Positions 37,966 to 46,692 of a DNA stretch of 64,000 nt are shown here, one piece after another (positions within the stretch are counted from its first letter, which is position 1; each line of letters begins with the position of its first letter). Source of the stretch: Carnobacterium sp. CP1 (GTDB taxonomy: Bacteria > Bacillota > Bacilli > Lactobacillales > Carnobacteriaceae); NCBI RefSeq assembly GCF_001483965.1, contig NZ_CP010796.1, forward strand, positions 1,550,001-1,614,000, given 5' to 3'. The notes below the pieces were generated by a model. That model saw only the letters and a program-made list of their open reading frames with translations. It ran no database searches and was not told where the DNA came from. The translations under genes and the position numbers were made by a program.

Positions 37966-38793
37966 TTACCACGAAGGAACGACCGCGCCTTTAAATTCCT
38001 TTTCAATAAATTGTTTGATCTCGTCCGTTTTATAGTAGTCGATAAATTGCGCTAACGCTTCATCATCTTTATTCTCGGTGCGGGAAACAACGTAATTGGC
38101 TTGTACCAAATCGTCGACATTTTCCATTAACAAACCATATTCTTCAGGATCCATTTCAGCATCCAATACATAATTTGAATTGATGCCTGCCGCTCCTAAA
38201 TCTTGCAGTTGGGAAGGCAATTGGGCCGCCTCTGAAGTAAGGAAGGTTAGATTTAAAGGATTTTCAACAATGTCACTGATAATGACTTCTACTCCAGAAC
38301 CTTCTGGTAATGTGATCAATCCGGCTTCTTCAAATAATTGCAATGCACGTCCCTCTTGAGTAGGTGAATTTGGGATACCGATGGTGTCTCCTTCTTTGAT
38401 ATCACTAATATCCTGATAAGCTTCAGAGTAGATGCCCATCGGAATCGTTATGGTCGGTTCCGCTTTGGTTAATTCATATCCGCTTTCTGCTACCACACTG
38501 TCTAAAAAAATACCTGTTTGAAAGGAATTAATGTCTAATTCGCCTTCTTCTAAAGCTGTATTCGGTTTAACAAAATCTGTAAATGAGACCACCTCGATCT
38601 CAAACCCATCTTCTGCCGCCAATTTTTTGACTTCATTTACAATATCTTCATGCGGACCAGCTGTTACGCCGACGGTTAATACGCCATCGCTCAACAACCC
38701 TTCTTTTTCTGAAGAAGCTGCTTCATTTCCACTGCATCCTGTCAAAATGGCTCCGATGGCTAACGTTGTGATCATTCCTAGTTTTCGTTTCAT
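37966..38793 (-). CDS. MetQ-family substrate-binding lipoprotein (first copy)
   Basis: The 275-residue lipoprotein has signal TLAIGAILTGC and the NlpA/MetQ fold: LTVGVTAGPHEDIVNEVK, LEEGELDINSFQTGIFLD, PMGIYSEAYQDISDIKEGD, IGIPNSPTQEGRALQL. Its ATG overlaps the aminotransferase stop by four bases, and GGAGG lies eight bases upstream. It is about 30% shorter in linker regions than no known type and of normal length. It is only distantly similar to the MetQ at 34548-35423, so the two likely have different ligands. Confidence 0.89.
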   Translation of the reverse strand: MKRKLGMITTLAIGAILTGCSGNEAASSEKEGLLSDGVLTVGVTAGPHEDIVNEVKKLAAEDGFEIEVVSFTDFVKPNTALEEGELDINSFQTGIFLDSVVAESGYELTKAEPTITIPMGIYSEAYQDISDIKEGDTIGIPNSPTQEGRALQLFEEAGLITLPEGSGVEVIISDIVENPLNLTFLTSEAAQLPSQLQDLGAAGINSNYVLDAEMDPEEYGLLMENVDDLVQANYVVSRTENKDDEALAQFIDYYKTDEIKQFIEKEFKGAVVPSW

Positions 38794-40007
38794 GATAGTG
38801 TCCTCCTAACAAGTGTTTTTTCTGCTATTGGTGCTTTAAATAGAGTTAACTGAGCGATTCTTTTTGCTGCTTCGAGGATTTGGTCATCTGCTTGTGACAG
38901 CCCTACACGAACATATCCTTCACCCAACGTCCCGAACCCATCCCCAGTTGCCACGATCACATGCGCTTCATTTAGCAAGACATCAAAAAATTCTGCTGAT
39001 GTAAATCCGTCTGGTGCCTTTATCCATACATAAAAAGAACCTTTGGGCTTTTGAATTTCTAATCCAGTCTGTTCCAATTCAGCGAGAAATAGGTTTCTGC
39101 GTTTTTCGTAAATAGCGGTTAATTCTTTTACTGTGGTTTGGTCTCCCCTTAAGGCTTTGGCCGCTGCTTGCTGGATTCCTCCATATAAACTGACATTCGT
39201 ATGGTCTTGCATCACATTCAAACTTTCGATAACCGATGTATTTCCGACGGCAAATCCAATGCGCCATCCAGCCATATTGTGTGATTTCGATAAAGTGAAA
39301 AACTCGATCCCGACTTCTTTTGCTCCAGGCGTCTGTAAAAAACTTAAGGGTTTTTCGCCATCAAACCCGATCGTCCCATAAGCAAAATCATGTGCCACAC
39401 AAATCTGATTCTTTTGGGCAAAGGCAACAGTATCTGCGAAAAATTCTGCAGTCGCTGTGGCGGCTGTTGGGTTATTCGGGTAATTTAGAAACAACAATTT
39501 CGCTTTGGCAGCAATCGTTGGACCGACTAAACCGTATTCAGGTAAAAAATTGTTTTCAGCTAATAACGGCAGTGAAGCAATTTCAGCATCTGCTAAAGCA
39601 ATACCCGATAAGTAATCTGGATAAGCAGGGTTTGGCAATAAGACTGTATCTCCAGGATTCAGCAAACACTGACTAATGCTCACAATTCCCGCTTTTGACC
39701 CATGCAATACGGCTACTTCGGTTTCAGGATCTACCTCAACTCCGTATTCGCGCCAGTAATATGCTGCAACAGCTTCTCTTAAATAGTCATACCCTCGATA
39801 GGGTCCGTACCGATCGTTCACTGGATTATCCGCTGCTGCTTTTAACTCATCAACGATAAAAGCTGGCGTTGGCAAATCAGGATTTCCGATGCCTAAGTCG
39901 ATCACGTCGTATCCTTGTTCGATAAGTTTAGCGGCTTTTGAACGCAAACGAGTAAAGAACTGATTTGGAAGCCGCTTTAACGCATCTGACGGCTCAAATG
40001 TGATCAT
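38790..40007 (-). CDS. Pyridoxal-phosphate aminotransferase, class I/II
   Basis: The 405-residue fold type I aminotransferase has the N-terminal IDLGIGNPDLPTPAFIV, the PNPAYPDYLSG segment, FLNYPNNPTAATAT, the PLP Lys in TLSKSHNMAGWRIGFA, and the C-terminal YVRVGLSQ. It resembles the DapL/MtnE/PatA group. In a methionine operon the natural guess is a methionine-related transaminase, for example 2-oxo-4-methylthiobutyrate amination as by MtnE, but this is inference. Its start overlaps the upstream dehydrogenase stop (ATGA). Confidence 0.88.
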   Translation of the reverse strand: MITFEPSDALKRLPNQFFTRLRSKAAKLIEQGYDVIDLGIGNPDLPTPAFIVDELKAAADNPVNDRYGPYRGYDYLREAVAAYYWREYGVEVDPETEVAVLHGSKAGIVSISQCLLNPGDTVLLPNPAYPDYLSGIALADAEIASLPLLAENNFLPEYGLVGPTIAAKAKLLFLNYPNNPTAATATAEFFADTVAFAQKNQICVAHDFAYGTIGFDGEKPLSFLQTPGAKEVGIEFFTLSKSHNMAGWRIGFAVGNTSVIESLNVMQDHTNVSLYGGIQQAAAKALRGDQTTVKELTAIYEKRRNLFLAELEQTGLEIQKPKGSFYVWIKAPDGFTSAEFFDVLLNEAHVIVATGDGFGTLGEGYVRVGLSQADDQILEAAKRIAQLTLFKAPIAEKTLVRRTLS

Positions 40008-41131
40008 AAAGATTCCCCCATTTTAGTTTCACTAACTACTTTTATCCCTAAATAATCTTCTAAAGAATGAATGGCTTTTTGGATGTCTTCTTTTGCTGCC
40101 TCGTAACCAGATTGAATAAGGTTATTGTCTAAGGCTACGCTAGCCGTAAATGCCGCTAATTGATCGTCCGTCAAACGACTTAAGTTCAAATCGGTTAAGG
40201 TTTTTGGCAACTGCAGCGATTCATAAAAAACAGCTAATCGAGCTACTTCTACCCATTTTTCTTCAAACGCTAACTGAACCATAATCCCGTAAGCGACTTT
40301 TTCGCCGTGTAAAAAGACATGAGTTTCAGGAAAAATAGTTAGTTTATCGTGAACCGCATGAGCAATCGTCGTACGTGCGTATTCATCTCCCAAGCCTCCG
40401 ACCAAACCGCTGACCGCAATAATGGTTTCACACACTTGGATAAAGGCTGGAGTAAGCGAGTGAGTTTGAATATCTGCAACAGCTTGCTGGCCATAGTTGA
40501 CGATGGTATCTCTGCAATTTAACGCTGCAGCACGAGAAATCAGCAGCAATGCATTTGTTTGGTGCTCTGGTCGAGACAAGATGACATCCGATTCATACCA
40601 TTTAGCCAAGGTATCCGCTACTCCGGCCACAAAGTAATTGACCGGTGCATCTAGTAACAAACTCGGTTCAATAGCCAATAAGGCTACTTGTTTCGTGTGA
40701 ATATCAAACCCTAAGCAAACGCCATCTGCTGTATACATCACGCTTAAGGGCGTCCATGGGGCACAGTTGCTGGCTAACGTCGGAATCAAAATCGATTGAA
40801 CCCCAGTAATTTTTTCTGCAGCATATTTGACGGTATCCATCAGCTTACCGCCACCTACTCCAATAATTGCCTCTGCGTGGGTTTCTTTTAGCCGTTCCAC
40901 GATTCGATTCACTTCTTCATAGGTACATTCCCCATTGAATGCTACAAATTCTAATGTGATCTCACTGTTGATCAGATGGGATAAATACGTTTCTGCTCTT
41001 TTCCAAGAGTTTGTTCCATGAACGATCACAGCTTTACGAATACCTCGTGCTTTTAATTTGCTTGTTAAGGAATCTAAAACGCCGATTCCGCATTCATATT
41101 CTTGTGGACCTGTTCTTACAACTAATGACAT
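40004..41131 (-). CDS. Iron-containing alcohol dehydrogenase/glycerol dehydrogenase-like protein
   Basis: About 375 residues. The nucleotide-binding EAIIGVGGGKLMDTVKYAAE, LIPTLASNCAPWTPLSVMY, VADTLAKWYE and the metal-binding region with HAVHD and THVFLHGEKVAYGI place it with GldA-type group III dehydrogenases. The open frame runs back into the T-box terminator, but GGAGGG seven bases before the ATG at 41131 fixes the start. It is the first gene after the T-box leader, and the next gene overlaps it by four bases. A role in a methionine or homocysteine operon is unexpected for this family; its substrate is unknown. Confidence 0.85.
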   Translation of the reverse strand: MSLVVRTGPQEYECGIGVLDSLTSKLKARGIRKAVIVHGTNSWKRAETYLSHLINSEITLEFVAFNGECTYEEVNRIVERLKETHAEAIIGVGGGKLMDTVKYAAEKITGVQSILIPTLASNCAPWTPLSVMYTADGVCLGFDIHTKQVALLAIEPSLLLDAPVNYFVAGVADTLAKWYESDVILSRPEHQTNALLLISRAAALNCRDTIVNYGQQAVADIQTHSLTPAFIQVCETIIAVSGLVGGLGDEYARTTIAHAVHDKLTIFPETHVFLHGEKVAYGIMVQLAFEEKWVEVARLAVFYESLQLPKTLTDLNLSRLTDDQLAAFTASVALDNNLIQSGYEAAKEDIQKAIHSLEDYLGIKVVSETKMGESL

Positions 41132-41165
41132 CTGCATACCCTCCAGCTTTATTTCTATTTGCAAA

Positions 41166-41470
41166 CAAAAAAATCCGCCCCCACACAAAAGAAAAATCTT
41201 TTGTGCAAGGACGGAATCATTGATTTCGTGTTACCACCTTGGTTTATGAAAACTTCACAGTTCCCACCTTTTCCAGTACTAAAGCAAAAAACTACTCGCC
41301 ATACTGTAGCACTGTAACGGGTGCACCCGTAACAACCTAAAGTTCTATGAAAAACTCACTAGAACGTTCAATTGTTCCACTCAAAGACCATTTTCCATTC
41401 AGCTTTCTCTTCCCTTTTTCAGCTACCAGGGCTCTCTGTAAAGATTCCGCTTAAATGTACTTTTCTTATC
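41166..41470 (-). promoter_or_regulatory. T-box riboswitch, methionine type, upstream of the met-related operon
   Basis: On the minus strand: AAAAGTACATT (loop-E side), CAGAGAGCC, then GCTGAATGGAAAATGGTC, the T-box sequence AAGGTGGTAACACG (41227-41240) and a terminator stem (TCCGTCC...GGGGGCGGA, 41174-41215, then TTTTTTT). CATT pairs with AATG and AAGA with TCTT, bounding a specifier loop GAAAATGG. AUG (complement of 41389-41391) lies in it one base after GAA; a strict register would read AAU. The bulge UGGU fits A73 of tRNA-Met but not G73 of tRNA-Asn, and the downstream genes are methionine-related, so Met is preferred. Confidence 0.88.
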
Positions 41471-41496
41471 ATTGCGTTCCACTCAATTCAAATTTT

Positions 41497-41552
41497 ATTA
41501 TAACCAAAATTTAATGTAACGCTAATTTAACATCTCTCATTTATTTTGTCAA
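41497..41552 (-). promoter_or_regulatory. Candidate promoter(s) of the methionine T-box operon
   Basis: On the minus strand TATAAT (41497-41502) has a weak -35 TTAGCG at 17 bp. Farther up TTGACA (41547-41552) has a weak -10 TAAATT at 17 bp. Either could be used. The stretch 41553-41768 shows nothing recognised. Confidence 0.5.
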
Positions 41553-41768
41553 CTTTAATTTCTAATCTTTAGAGATTTTGACGCCTAGAATGCAAAAACA
41601 TACCTCAAAAGCCCATAAAGATAAAATAAAAAAGCAGTTCAAAGAGTTCTATCTCATATTTCGTTAGTAAAAATGTGGATTTAAACTCCTTACAGCATTC
41701 AAAAAGGATTTGCCTATCTTAACGATAGAAATTTAACATCTGGATAGGTTACACTTAGCTTTTACTGT

Positions 41769-41813
41769 AAAAAAATGAGTATGGCAATGGACTATTCATT
41801 TGCCATACTCATT
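41769..41813 (-). terminator. Terminator of the ribokinase-like operon
   Basis: A perfect 14-bp stem AATGAGTATGGCAA / TTGCCATACTCATT, followed on the minus strand by TTTTTTT. The stretch to the ribokinase stop (41814-41948) shows nothing else. Confidence 0.9.
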
Positions 41814-41948
41814 ACTAAACTTTTTTGGTTTCATTGATGCTAATGGTAACAAGTTGCCTTTAGCTTTTCTTTAGGTAAAACTCAAATGGTTTCTTAATAA
41901 ATTAAACTTTTTACTCTCTTCATCTTCTTTTAGCTGTCTCTAGTATTT

Positions 41949-42875
41949 TTATTGTGTTATAGCTTCTTTTTGGTATGCTATAACTTCTTCTCTAGTCGGT
42001 ATAGCTTCTTGTCCCCCGAACCTAGAAACTTTGATGCCAGCTGCTATGTTTGCAAATCGTACAGCTTCTACTAAATCATCTGTATCAACTAATGCGGCTG
42101 CTAGTGCTCCAGCAAAAGTGTCTCCAGCTCCAACCGTATCAACTGCCCTGACTTTGATTGAATCAACTAAAATCTTTTCTCCATTTTTGTATACTAAACT
42201 GCCCTTGTTCCCCATTTTAACGATAACATCAGGAACTCCCATGGCATGTATTTTTTTAGCTGCTTCAAATGCTGTCTCTTCATCTACTACTTTGATTCCA
42301 GTTATTTTTTCTGTTTCTTGCTGGTTAGGAGTAACCAAACTTGCATACTTAAGAGCTTCCTCAAAATACCCATCTGCAGGAGCAGGATCTAAAATAGTGT
42401 ACATCTTTTTTTCTTTCGCAATTTTCATAGTCTCAATAATAGACTCTTTACTCGTTTCCATTTGCAATAATAAAATCTTAGCATCAATATCTGAAAAAAC
42501 TTCTCTTATGTCTTCTTTTAGAAGTTTTTCGTTAGCGCCCATCGTACCAACCATTGTATTTTCACCACTGTTATCAACAATCGCTACAAAAGTTCCTGTA
42601 CCTGCTTTATCTGTTTGCAAAATATTGCTAGTTGAAATACCTTTATTTTCTAGGTTTTGAAGCATTTGGTTGCCCGCGCTATCTTGACCAACAGCACCTA
42701 AAAAAGCTAATTTCTTCCCTTGTTTCGCTACGCTAACGGCTTGGTTTGAACCTTTTCCTCCAGGCAGCATTTCTATTTTATTTGCGAAAACAGTTTCACT
42801 ATATTCAGGATAGTTATTCGTTTCCACACGTACATCCATGTTGATACTCCCAAGTACGACTACATCATAATTCAT
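41949..42875 (-). CDS. Ribokinase-like PfkB sugar kinase
   Basis: The 308-residue kinase has the RbsK pattern: VVLGSINMDVRVE at the N-terminus, EMLPGGKGSNQAVSVAKQG, and the catalytic VDTVGAGDTFAGALAAAL with its Asp. The C-terminal NIAAGIKVSRFGGQEAIPT is like ribokinases. It is the third gene of lacI, epimerase, kinase (13 bp after the epimerase) and lacks rbsD or rbsABC neighbours. With an orphan GatC-like permease divergent from lacI, it probably phosphorylates a pentose or related sugar imported unphosphorylated. Ribose is the default guess, not shown. Confidence 0.88.
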   Translation of the reverse strand: MNYDVVVLGSINMDVRVETNNYPEYSETVFANKIEMLPGGKGSNQAVSVAKQGKKLAFLGAVGQDSAGNQMLQNLENKGISTSNILQTDKAGTGTFVAIVDNSGENTMVGTMGANEKLLKEDIREVFSDIDAKILLLQMETSKESIIETMKIAKEKKMYTILDPAPADGYFEEALKYASLVTPNQQETEKITGIKVVDEETAFEAAKKIHAMGVPDVIVKMGNKGSLVYKNGEKILVDSIKVRAVDTVGAGDTFAGALAAALVDTDDLVEAVRFANIAAGIKVSRFGGQEAIPTREEVIAYQKEAITQ

Positions 42876-42888
42876 CTTTACTTCCTCC

Positions 42889-43548
42889 CTACGCTAATAA
42901 TTGTTTTGTCTTTTGGACATTTTCTTTAAGTGTTCCTGTGCTATTGTATACCGCACTTGATCCGCCGATGTACATCGTTGCTCCATTATCCTTACATTTA
43001 GGAATCGTATTCTCTCCAATATTTCCATCTACTTGTATTTCAATTTGCAGCCCGCGTTTTTTTATTTGATCACTAAGCTCCTGGATTTTATCATAGGTAG
43101 CCGGTATAAATTTTTGACCTGCAAACCCTGGATTTACCGTCATCACAACTACGTAATCGGTTACGTCATAGACGTATTCCAATACATCCAGTGAAGTAGC
43201 AGGATTGATGGCTACCCCTGCTTTCAAACCATGTGCTTGGATTCTTGCTAAGTCGCCTTGTAAATTAGATGTTGCTTCAGCATGTATAGAAATCATATCT
43301 GCACCTGCTTCTGCAAATGTATCGATATAGCGACTTGGGTCTGTCACCATTAAATGTACATCAAGTGGTTTTTCAGTTATTTCCCGAACTCTTTTAACAA
43401 AGTCGGGGTTAAGACCAAAATTCGGAACAAAAACCCCATCCATAACATCAATGTGATAAAAATCCACTGCTGCATTGTCTAATTCTTTAATATCTTGTTC
43501 TACATTTCCCAAATCCGTGCACATTAATGATGGTCCTAGTTTATTCAT
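42889..43548 (-). CDS. Ribulose-phosphate 3-epimerase family protein
   Basis: The 219-residue TIM-barrel epimerase has family motifs PSLMCTDLGNVEQDI, VDFYHIDVMDGVFVPNFG (catalytic Asp and metal His), PLDVHLMVTDPSRYI, VVMTVNPGFAGQKFI and QVDGNIGENTI. It could be a second ribulose-phosphate epimerase or an allulose-6-phosphate epimerase (AlsE type); the PSLMC start rather than PSILSAD leans to the latter. It overlaps the end of lacI by eight bases. Confidence 0.9.
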   Translation of the reverse strand: MNKLGPSLMCTDLGNVEQDIKELDNAAVDFYHIDVMDGVFVPNFGLNPDFVKRVREITEKPLDVHLMVTDPSRYIDTFAEAGADMISIHAEATSNLQGDLARIQAHGLKAGVAINPATSLDVLEYVYDVTDYVVVMTVNPGFAGQKFIPATYDKIQELSDQIKKRGLQIEIQVDGNIGENTIPKCKDNGATMYIGGSSAVYNSTGTLKENVQKTKQLLA

Positions 43549-44554
43549 TTTTTACACTCCTATTATTTGATGACTCTCTGACTATTAAATCAGGAGAAAG
43601 ATTATATTTTTTGGGCTTACTGTTTGGTTCGTTTATCAAACGGTCCAATTCTTTAATCGTAAGTTCTCCAATACGTGATTTATGCTGACTAACAGTAGTT
43701 AATTTGGGATAAAAATAACTTGAAAGCAAAACATTATCATATCCAATGATTTTTACTTGTTCTGGTATTTTTAAGCCTGCATCGATACATGCTCTAATAG
43801 CACCAAATGCCATTGCGTCATTAGAACTAAAAATGGCATCAAAAATACAACCATTTTTAATTAATTCATTAATTGCTTCATATCCACTAACCGTTTCAAA
43901 ATTGCCATAAACAATTTTTTCAAAATCTTTTATTTTATTTTCCTTTAAAGCCTCTCTGTAACCCTCTAAACGATCTAAAGAGCTTTTTTCACCATCTGGT
44001 CCCGACAAAAAAACGATTTTCTTACAGTTATTGTTTTTAACTAAATGAGAAACAGCTTGGTATCCGCCATCTTTATGGTTTACTCCAACGGCAGAATAAG
44101 GATGTGAAAATTGTGTTCTATCGATTGTAATTGTGGGGATCCCCCGTTCTTCTAAACGTTTTAAATCCTCTTCATTGACATGTAACGAATTAATAATTGC
44201 TCCACATGCATAATGATCTACGATTGAATCGAGAAAGTACTCAACTTTTGATCGTTGGTCTTCACTATTACAAAGATATAAGTTGTATCCATATTTACTA
44301 GCTGCGGTTTCAATTGCTTCAACTAATTCTGGAAAAAAAGGATTATTTAAAGTGGGTATTATTAAAGCTATCAAATTTGAATCTCGCTTTGATAAGCTTT
44401 TAGCTAATGAATTAGGTCTATAGCCTACTTCTTTTATTACCTTATTTACACGTTTAATAGTTTCAGGGCTTGCTTCTCCCTTTCCATTAATGATTCTAGA
44501 AACAGTAGCAGTAGAAACATTTGCTAACTTTGCTACATCGCGTATTGTTGTCAT
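43541..44554 (-). CDS. LacI-family transcriptional regulator
   Basis: The 337-residue LacI repressor has the DNA-binding TTIRDVAKLANVSTATVSRI, hinge NSLAKSLSKRDS, and periplasmic-binding-like effector domain (LIALIIPTLNNPFFPELVEA). It heads the minus-strand epimerase/kinase operon and is divergent from the GatC-like permease. Two matching palindromes (CGTAACCGATTACG and CGTAACCGGTTACG) lie in the 180-bp gap, one by each promoter, so it probably represses both sides and itself. The inducer is likely the transported sugar or its phosphate. Confidence 0.93.
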   Translation of the reverse strand: MTTIRDVAKLANVSTATVSRIINGKGEASPETIKRVNKVIKEVGYRPNSLAKSLSKRDSNLIALIIPTLNNPFFPELVEAIETAASKYGYNLYLCNSEDQRSKVEYFLDSIVDHYACGAIINSLHVNEEDLKRLEERGIPTITIDRTQFSHPYSAVGVNHKDGGYQAVSHLVKNNNCKKIVFLSGPDGEKSSLDRLEGYREALKENKIKDFEKIVYGNFETVSGYEAINELIKNGCIFDAIFSSNDAMAFGAIRACIDAGLKIPEQVKIIGYDNVLLSSYFYPKLTTVSQHKSRIGELTIKELDRLINEPNSKPKKYNLSPDLIVRESSNNRSVKNE

Positions 44555-44579
44555 ACTTTAAACTCCTCTTTGAAAATAA

Positions 44580-44705
44580 CGTAACCGATTACGCTTATTA
44601 TCATAACTCCTTTTGAAAGCGTTTGTCAACTCAAATATTTTCCCTTGTGTTTAAAAGTTAAATGTGATAAATTGTAAACGTCCTCAAAATTCGTAACCGG
44701 TTACG
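44580..44705. promoter_or_regulatory. Divergent promoters with two LacI operators and a cre-like site
   Basis: Minus-strand promoter: TTGACA (44624-44629), 18 bp, TATGAT (44600-44605), with operator CGTAACCGATTACG at 44580-44593. Plus-strand promoter: TTGTGT (44645-44650), 17 bp, TAAATT (44668-44673), with the perfect operator CGTAACCGGTTACG at 44692-44705. GACAAACGCTTTCA over the minus -35 is cre-like (11 of 14). Confidence 0.82.
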
Positions 44706-44735
44706 CATTTACGAAAATTAAAGGGGATGTTGAAT

Positions 44736-46172
44736 ATGTTTGATGCACTAAATGCAGGATTTAACTTTTTCATTGGATTAGGCGCACCTGCTATGATGTT
44801 TATTGTTATTACGTTACTATCGTTAGTATTTAAAGTTTCTTTTTCAAAATCAATTGAAGGCGGTCTCAGAATGGCCATTGCATTAACCGGTATGGGCGCT
44901 ATTATATCCTTACTAACCGGTGCGTTTGGACCAGCTTTAAATAGCTTTGTTGAATCTACTGGTGTCTCTTTGTCTATAACCGATTTAGGGTGGGCACCTC
45001 TAGCTGTGATTACATGGGGATCTATGTATACCCTATATTTTGCGTTCATTTGTATCATTATGAATTTAATTCTATTGTTTACGTCCCTTACTCAAACCCT
45101 AAATGTTGATTTATTTAATATTTGGAATATATCTATTATAGGATTGATTATTTTAGAATACTCTAATAACAACATTTTTATAACTTCCATTTTTGTAGTC
45201 TTTATCTATGCCCTTATGTTGATCAATGCGGATGTCATGAAACCGACAATCAACGAATTACTAGACTACGAAGAAACAAATATCACTACGACAGCGCATC
45301 CATCTTTACTAGTAGCTCCTATCGTAATGGTCTTTAATAAATTAATTGATATCTGTATTCCTTTTATCGATAAATATGATTTTAATGCTGAAATTTTAAA
45401 TAAAAAAATTGGTTTTTGGGGCAGTAAATTTGCCATTGGTGTTTATTTAGGCCTGTTTATTGGCTTATTAGGACAACAAAGTCCTCAAGAAATCTTCACT
45501 CTAGCGTTTACTGCAGGAGTTGCTTTGGAACTGTTTGCTTATGTTGGCGGTTGGTTCGGTCCTGCTATTGAACCATTATCAGATGGAGTTACTACTTTAA
45601 TGAGCAAACGTTTACGAGGCCGAAAATTATTTATCGCCATCGATTGGCCGATTCTTGCTTCAAGAGCCGAGGTATGGGCAGTAGCTAATATTTTAGCTCC
45701 TATTCTTTTAATTATCGCGATGGTTCTTCCAGGAAACCAAGTCCTTCCTTTAGGAGGAATTTTATTAACGGTCCTAACCCCTGCCTTGTTGATTGTTACT
45801 AAAGGAAAAGTAATCCGTATGACCATTATTGGTACGATCATGATTCCATTATTCTTATGGGCAGCCACTCTTATAGGAAATTTCCTTACATCAGCATCTA
45901 TTGCGATGAATAACTTCCCTGCTGGTTTATCAGAAGGACAGTTATTTAGTTCTGTCGATTCGGATCCTTTAGAAAAAATGTTAGCTGTATTATTAGGGAA
46001 AGCGGTCGACACTATGGATCTATCCTTAATCTTGTTATCTGTAGCAGCATTAGCGGCTTATATTTTAATGTTCGTGTGGTACTTTAAACAAATGAAAAAA
46101 GATAATTTAAAAGCTGCTGAATTGAACAAATCTTCTTTTACAAAACAAAAAGCTGTTAATGTAAGTGAATAG
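44736..46172 (+). CDS. GatC-like PTS IIC permease (orphan)
   Basis: The 478-residue membrane protein has about eleven hydrophobic segments and the galactitol-family IIC pattern: FFIGLGAPAMMFIVITLLSL, LGWAPLAVITWGS, HPSLLVAPIVMVFNKLIDI, FTAGVALELFAYVGGWFGPA, SRAEVWAVANILAPILL. No IIA or IIB gene of the same family is in the window. The ATG at 44736 is nine bases from AAGGGG; one at 44727 is too close. With a divergent sugar kinase, it may act as a non-phosphorylating carrier, as suggested for other orphan GatC relatives; otherwise IIA/IIB come from elsewhere. Confidence 0.85.
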   Translation: MFDALNAGFNFFIGLGAPAMMFIVITLLSLVFKVSFSKSIEGGLRMAIALTGMGAIISLLTGAFGPALNSFVESTGVSLSITDLGWAPLAVITWGSMYTLYFAFICIIMNLILLFTSLTQTLNVDLFNIWNISIIGLIILEYSNNNIFITSIFVVFIYALMLINADVMKPTINELLDYEETNITTTAHPSLLVAPIVMVFNKLIDICIPFIDKYDFNAEILNKKIGFWGSKFAIGVYLGLFIGLLGQQSPQEIFTLAFTAGVALELFAYVGGWFGPAIEPLSDGVTTLMSKRLRGRKLFIAIDWPILASRAEVWAVANILAPILLIIAMVLPGNQVLPLGGILLTVLTPALLIVTKGKVIRMTIIGTIMIPLFLWAATLIGNFLTSASIAMNNFPAGLSEGQLFSSVDSDPLEKMLAVLLGKAVDTMDLSLILLSVAALAAYILMFVWYFKQMKKDNLKAAELNKSSFTKQKAVNVSE

Positions 46173-46232
46173 TTGTTTTACTGTTTCAAATTTTTATAAA
46201 ATCATTAAATATGAGCATACTTTTACCTATTT

Positions 46233-46267
46233 GGTGCCAGTGGTTTTATTTACTGGCATCTTTTTAT
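46233..46267 (+). terminator. Terminator of the GatC-like gene
   Basis: TGCCAGT (46235-46241) pairs with ACTGGCA (46252-46258), followed by TCTTTTTATTC. Confidence 0.8.
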
Positions 46268-46283
46268 TCTTTTATCATAAAGG

Positions 46284-46312
46284 TTGACACTTATAAAAAG
46301 TTGAACTATACT
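46284..46312 (+). promoter_or_regulatory. trp operon promoter
   Basis: TTGACA, exactly 17 bp, TATACT, about 70 bp upstream of the T-box Stem I. Confidence 0.9.
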
Positions 46313-46377
46313 TCTCGGTATATTAACAAAACATTAAATTTAAATGAATCTAACTTAATCAATTTTAACCAAACCGA

Positions 46378-46640
46378 TAATCTAGAGTAGTAGAGAATGA
46401 TGAATGTTTAAAGAGAGCCGTCAATGGTGAGAATACGGCAACAGGAATTTTCTTGAATGGACTAGAGAGGGCAGCTCTGAAATCATAGTAGGAGCTGACG
46501 GGAAACCCTATCCGTTAACAAGCAGGGTACATATGATAGTATGTAAAACGAGTGGGCGCTATAACAGCGCCAATTTGGGTGGTATCGCAGGAGTCTAAGC
46601 TCTTGTCCCTTTTTTATAGAGGGACAAGAGCTTTTTTTGT
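46378..46640 (+). promoter_or_regulatory. T-box riboswitch (tRNA-Trp) of the trp operon
   Basis: Stem I opens TCTAGAGTAGTAGAGAA, and the 3' side reads TTCTTGAATGGACTAGAGA. TCTAG/CTAGA and AGAA/TTCT pair around the loop, leaving GAA-UGG-A. The specifier UGG (46458-46460) is the Trp codon. The T-box sequence TTGGGTGGTATCGC (46575-46588) and terminator AAGCTCTTGTCCC / GGGACAAGAGCTT with a T-run (46598-46638) follow. The bulge UGGU can wobble-pair with G73 of tRNA-Trp. Confidence 0.93.
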
Positions 46641-46692
46641 ACGAAAACATACGTATATGGACCTAATTGATCAATAGAAAGGATGATAAAAA

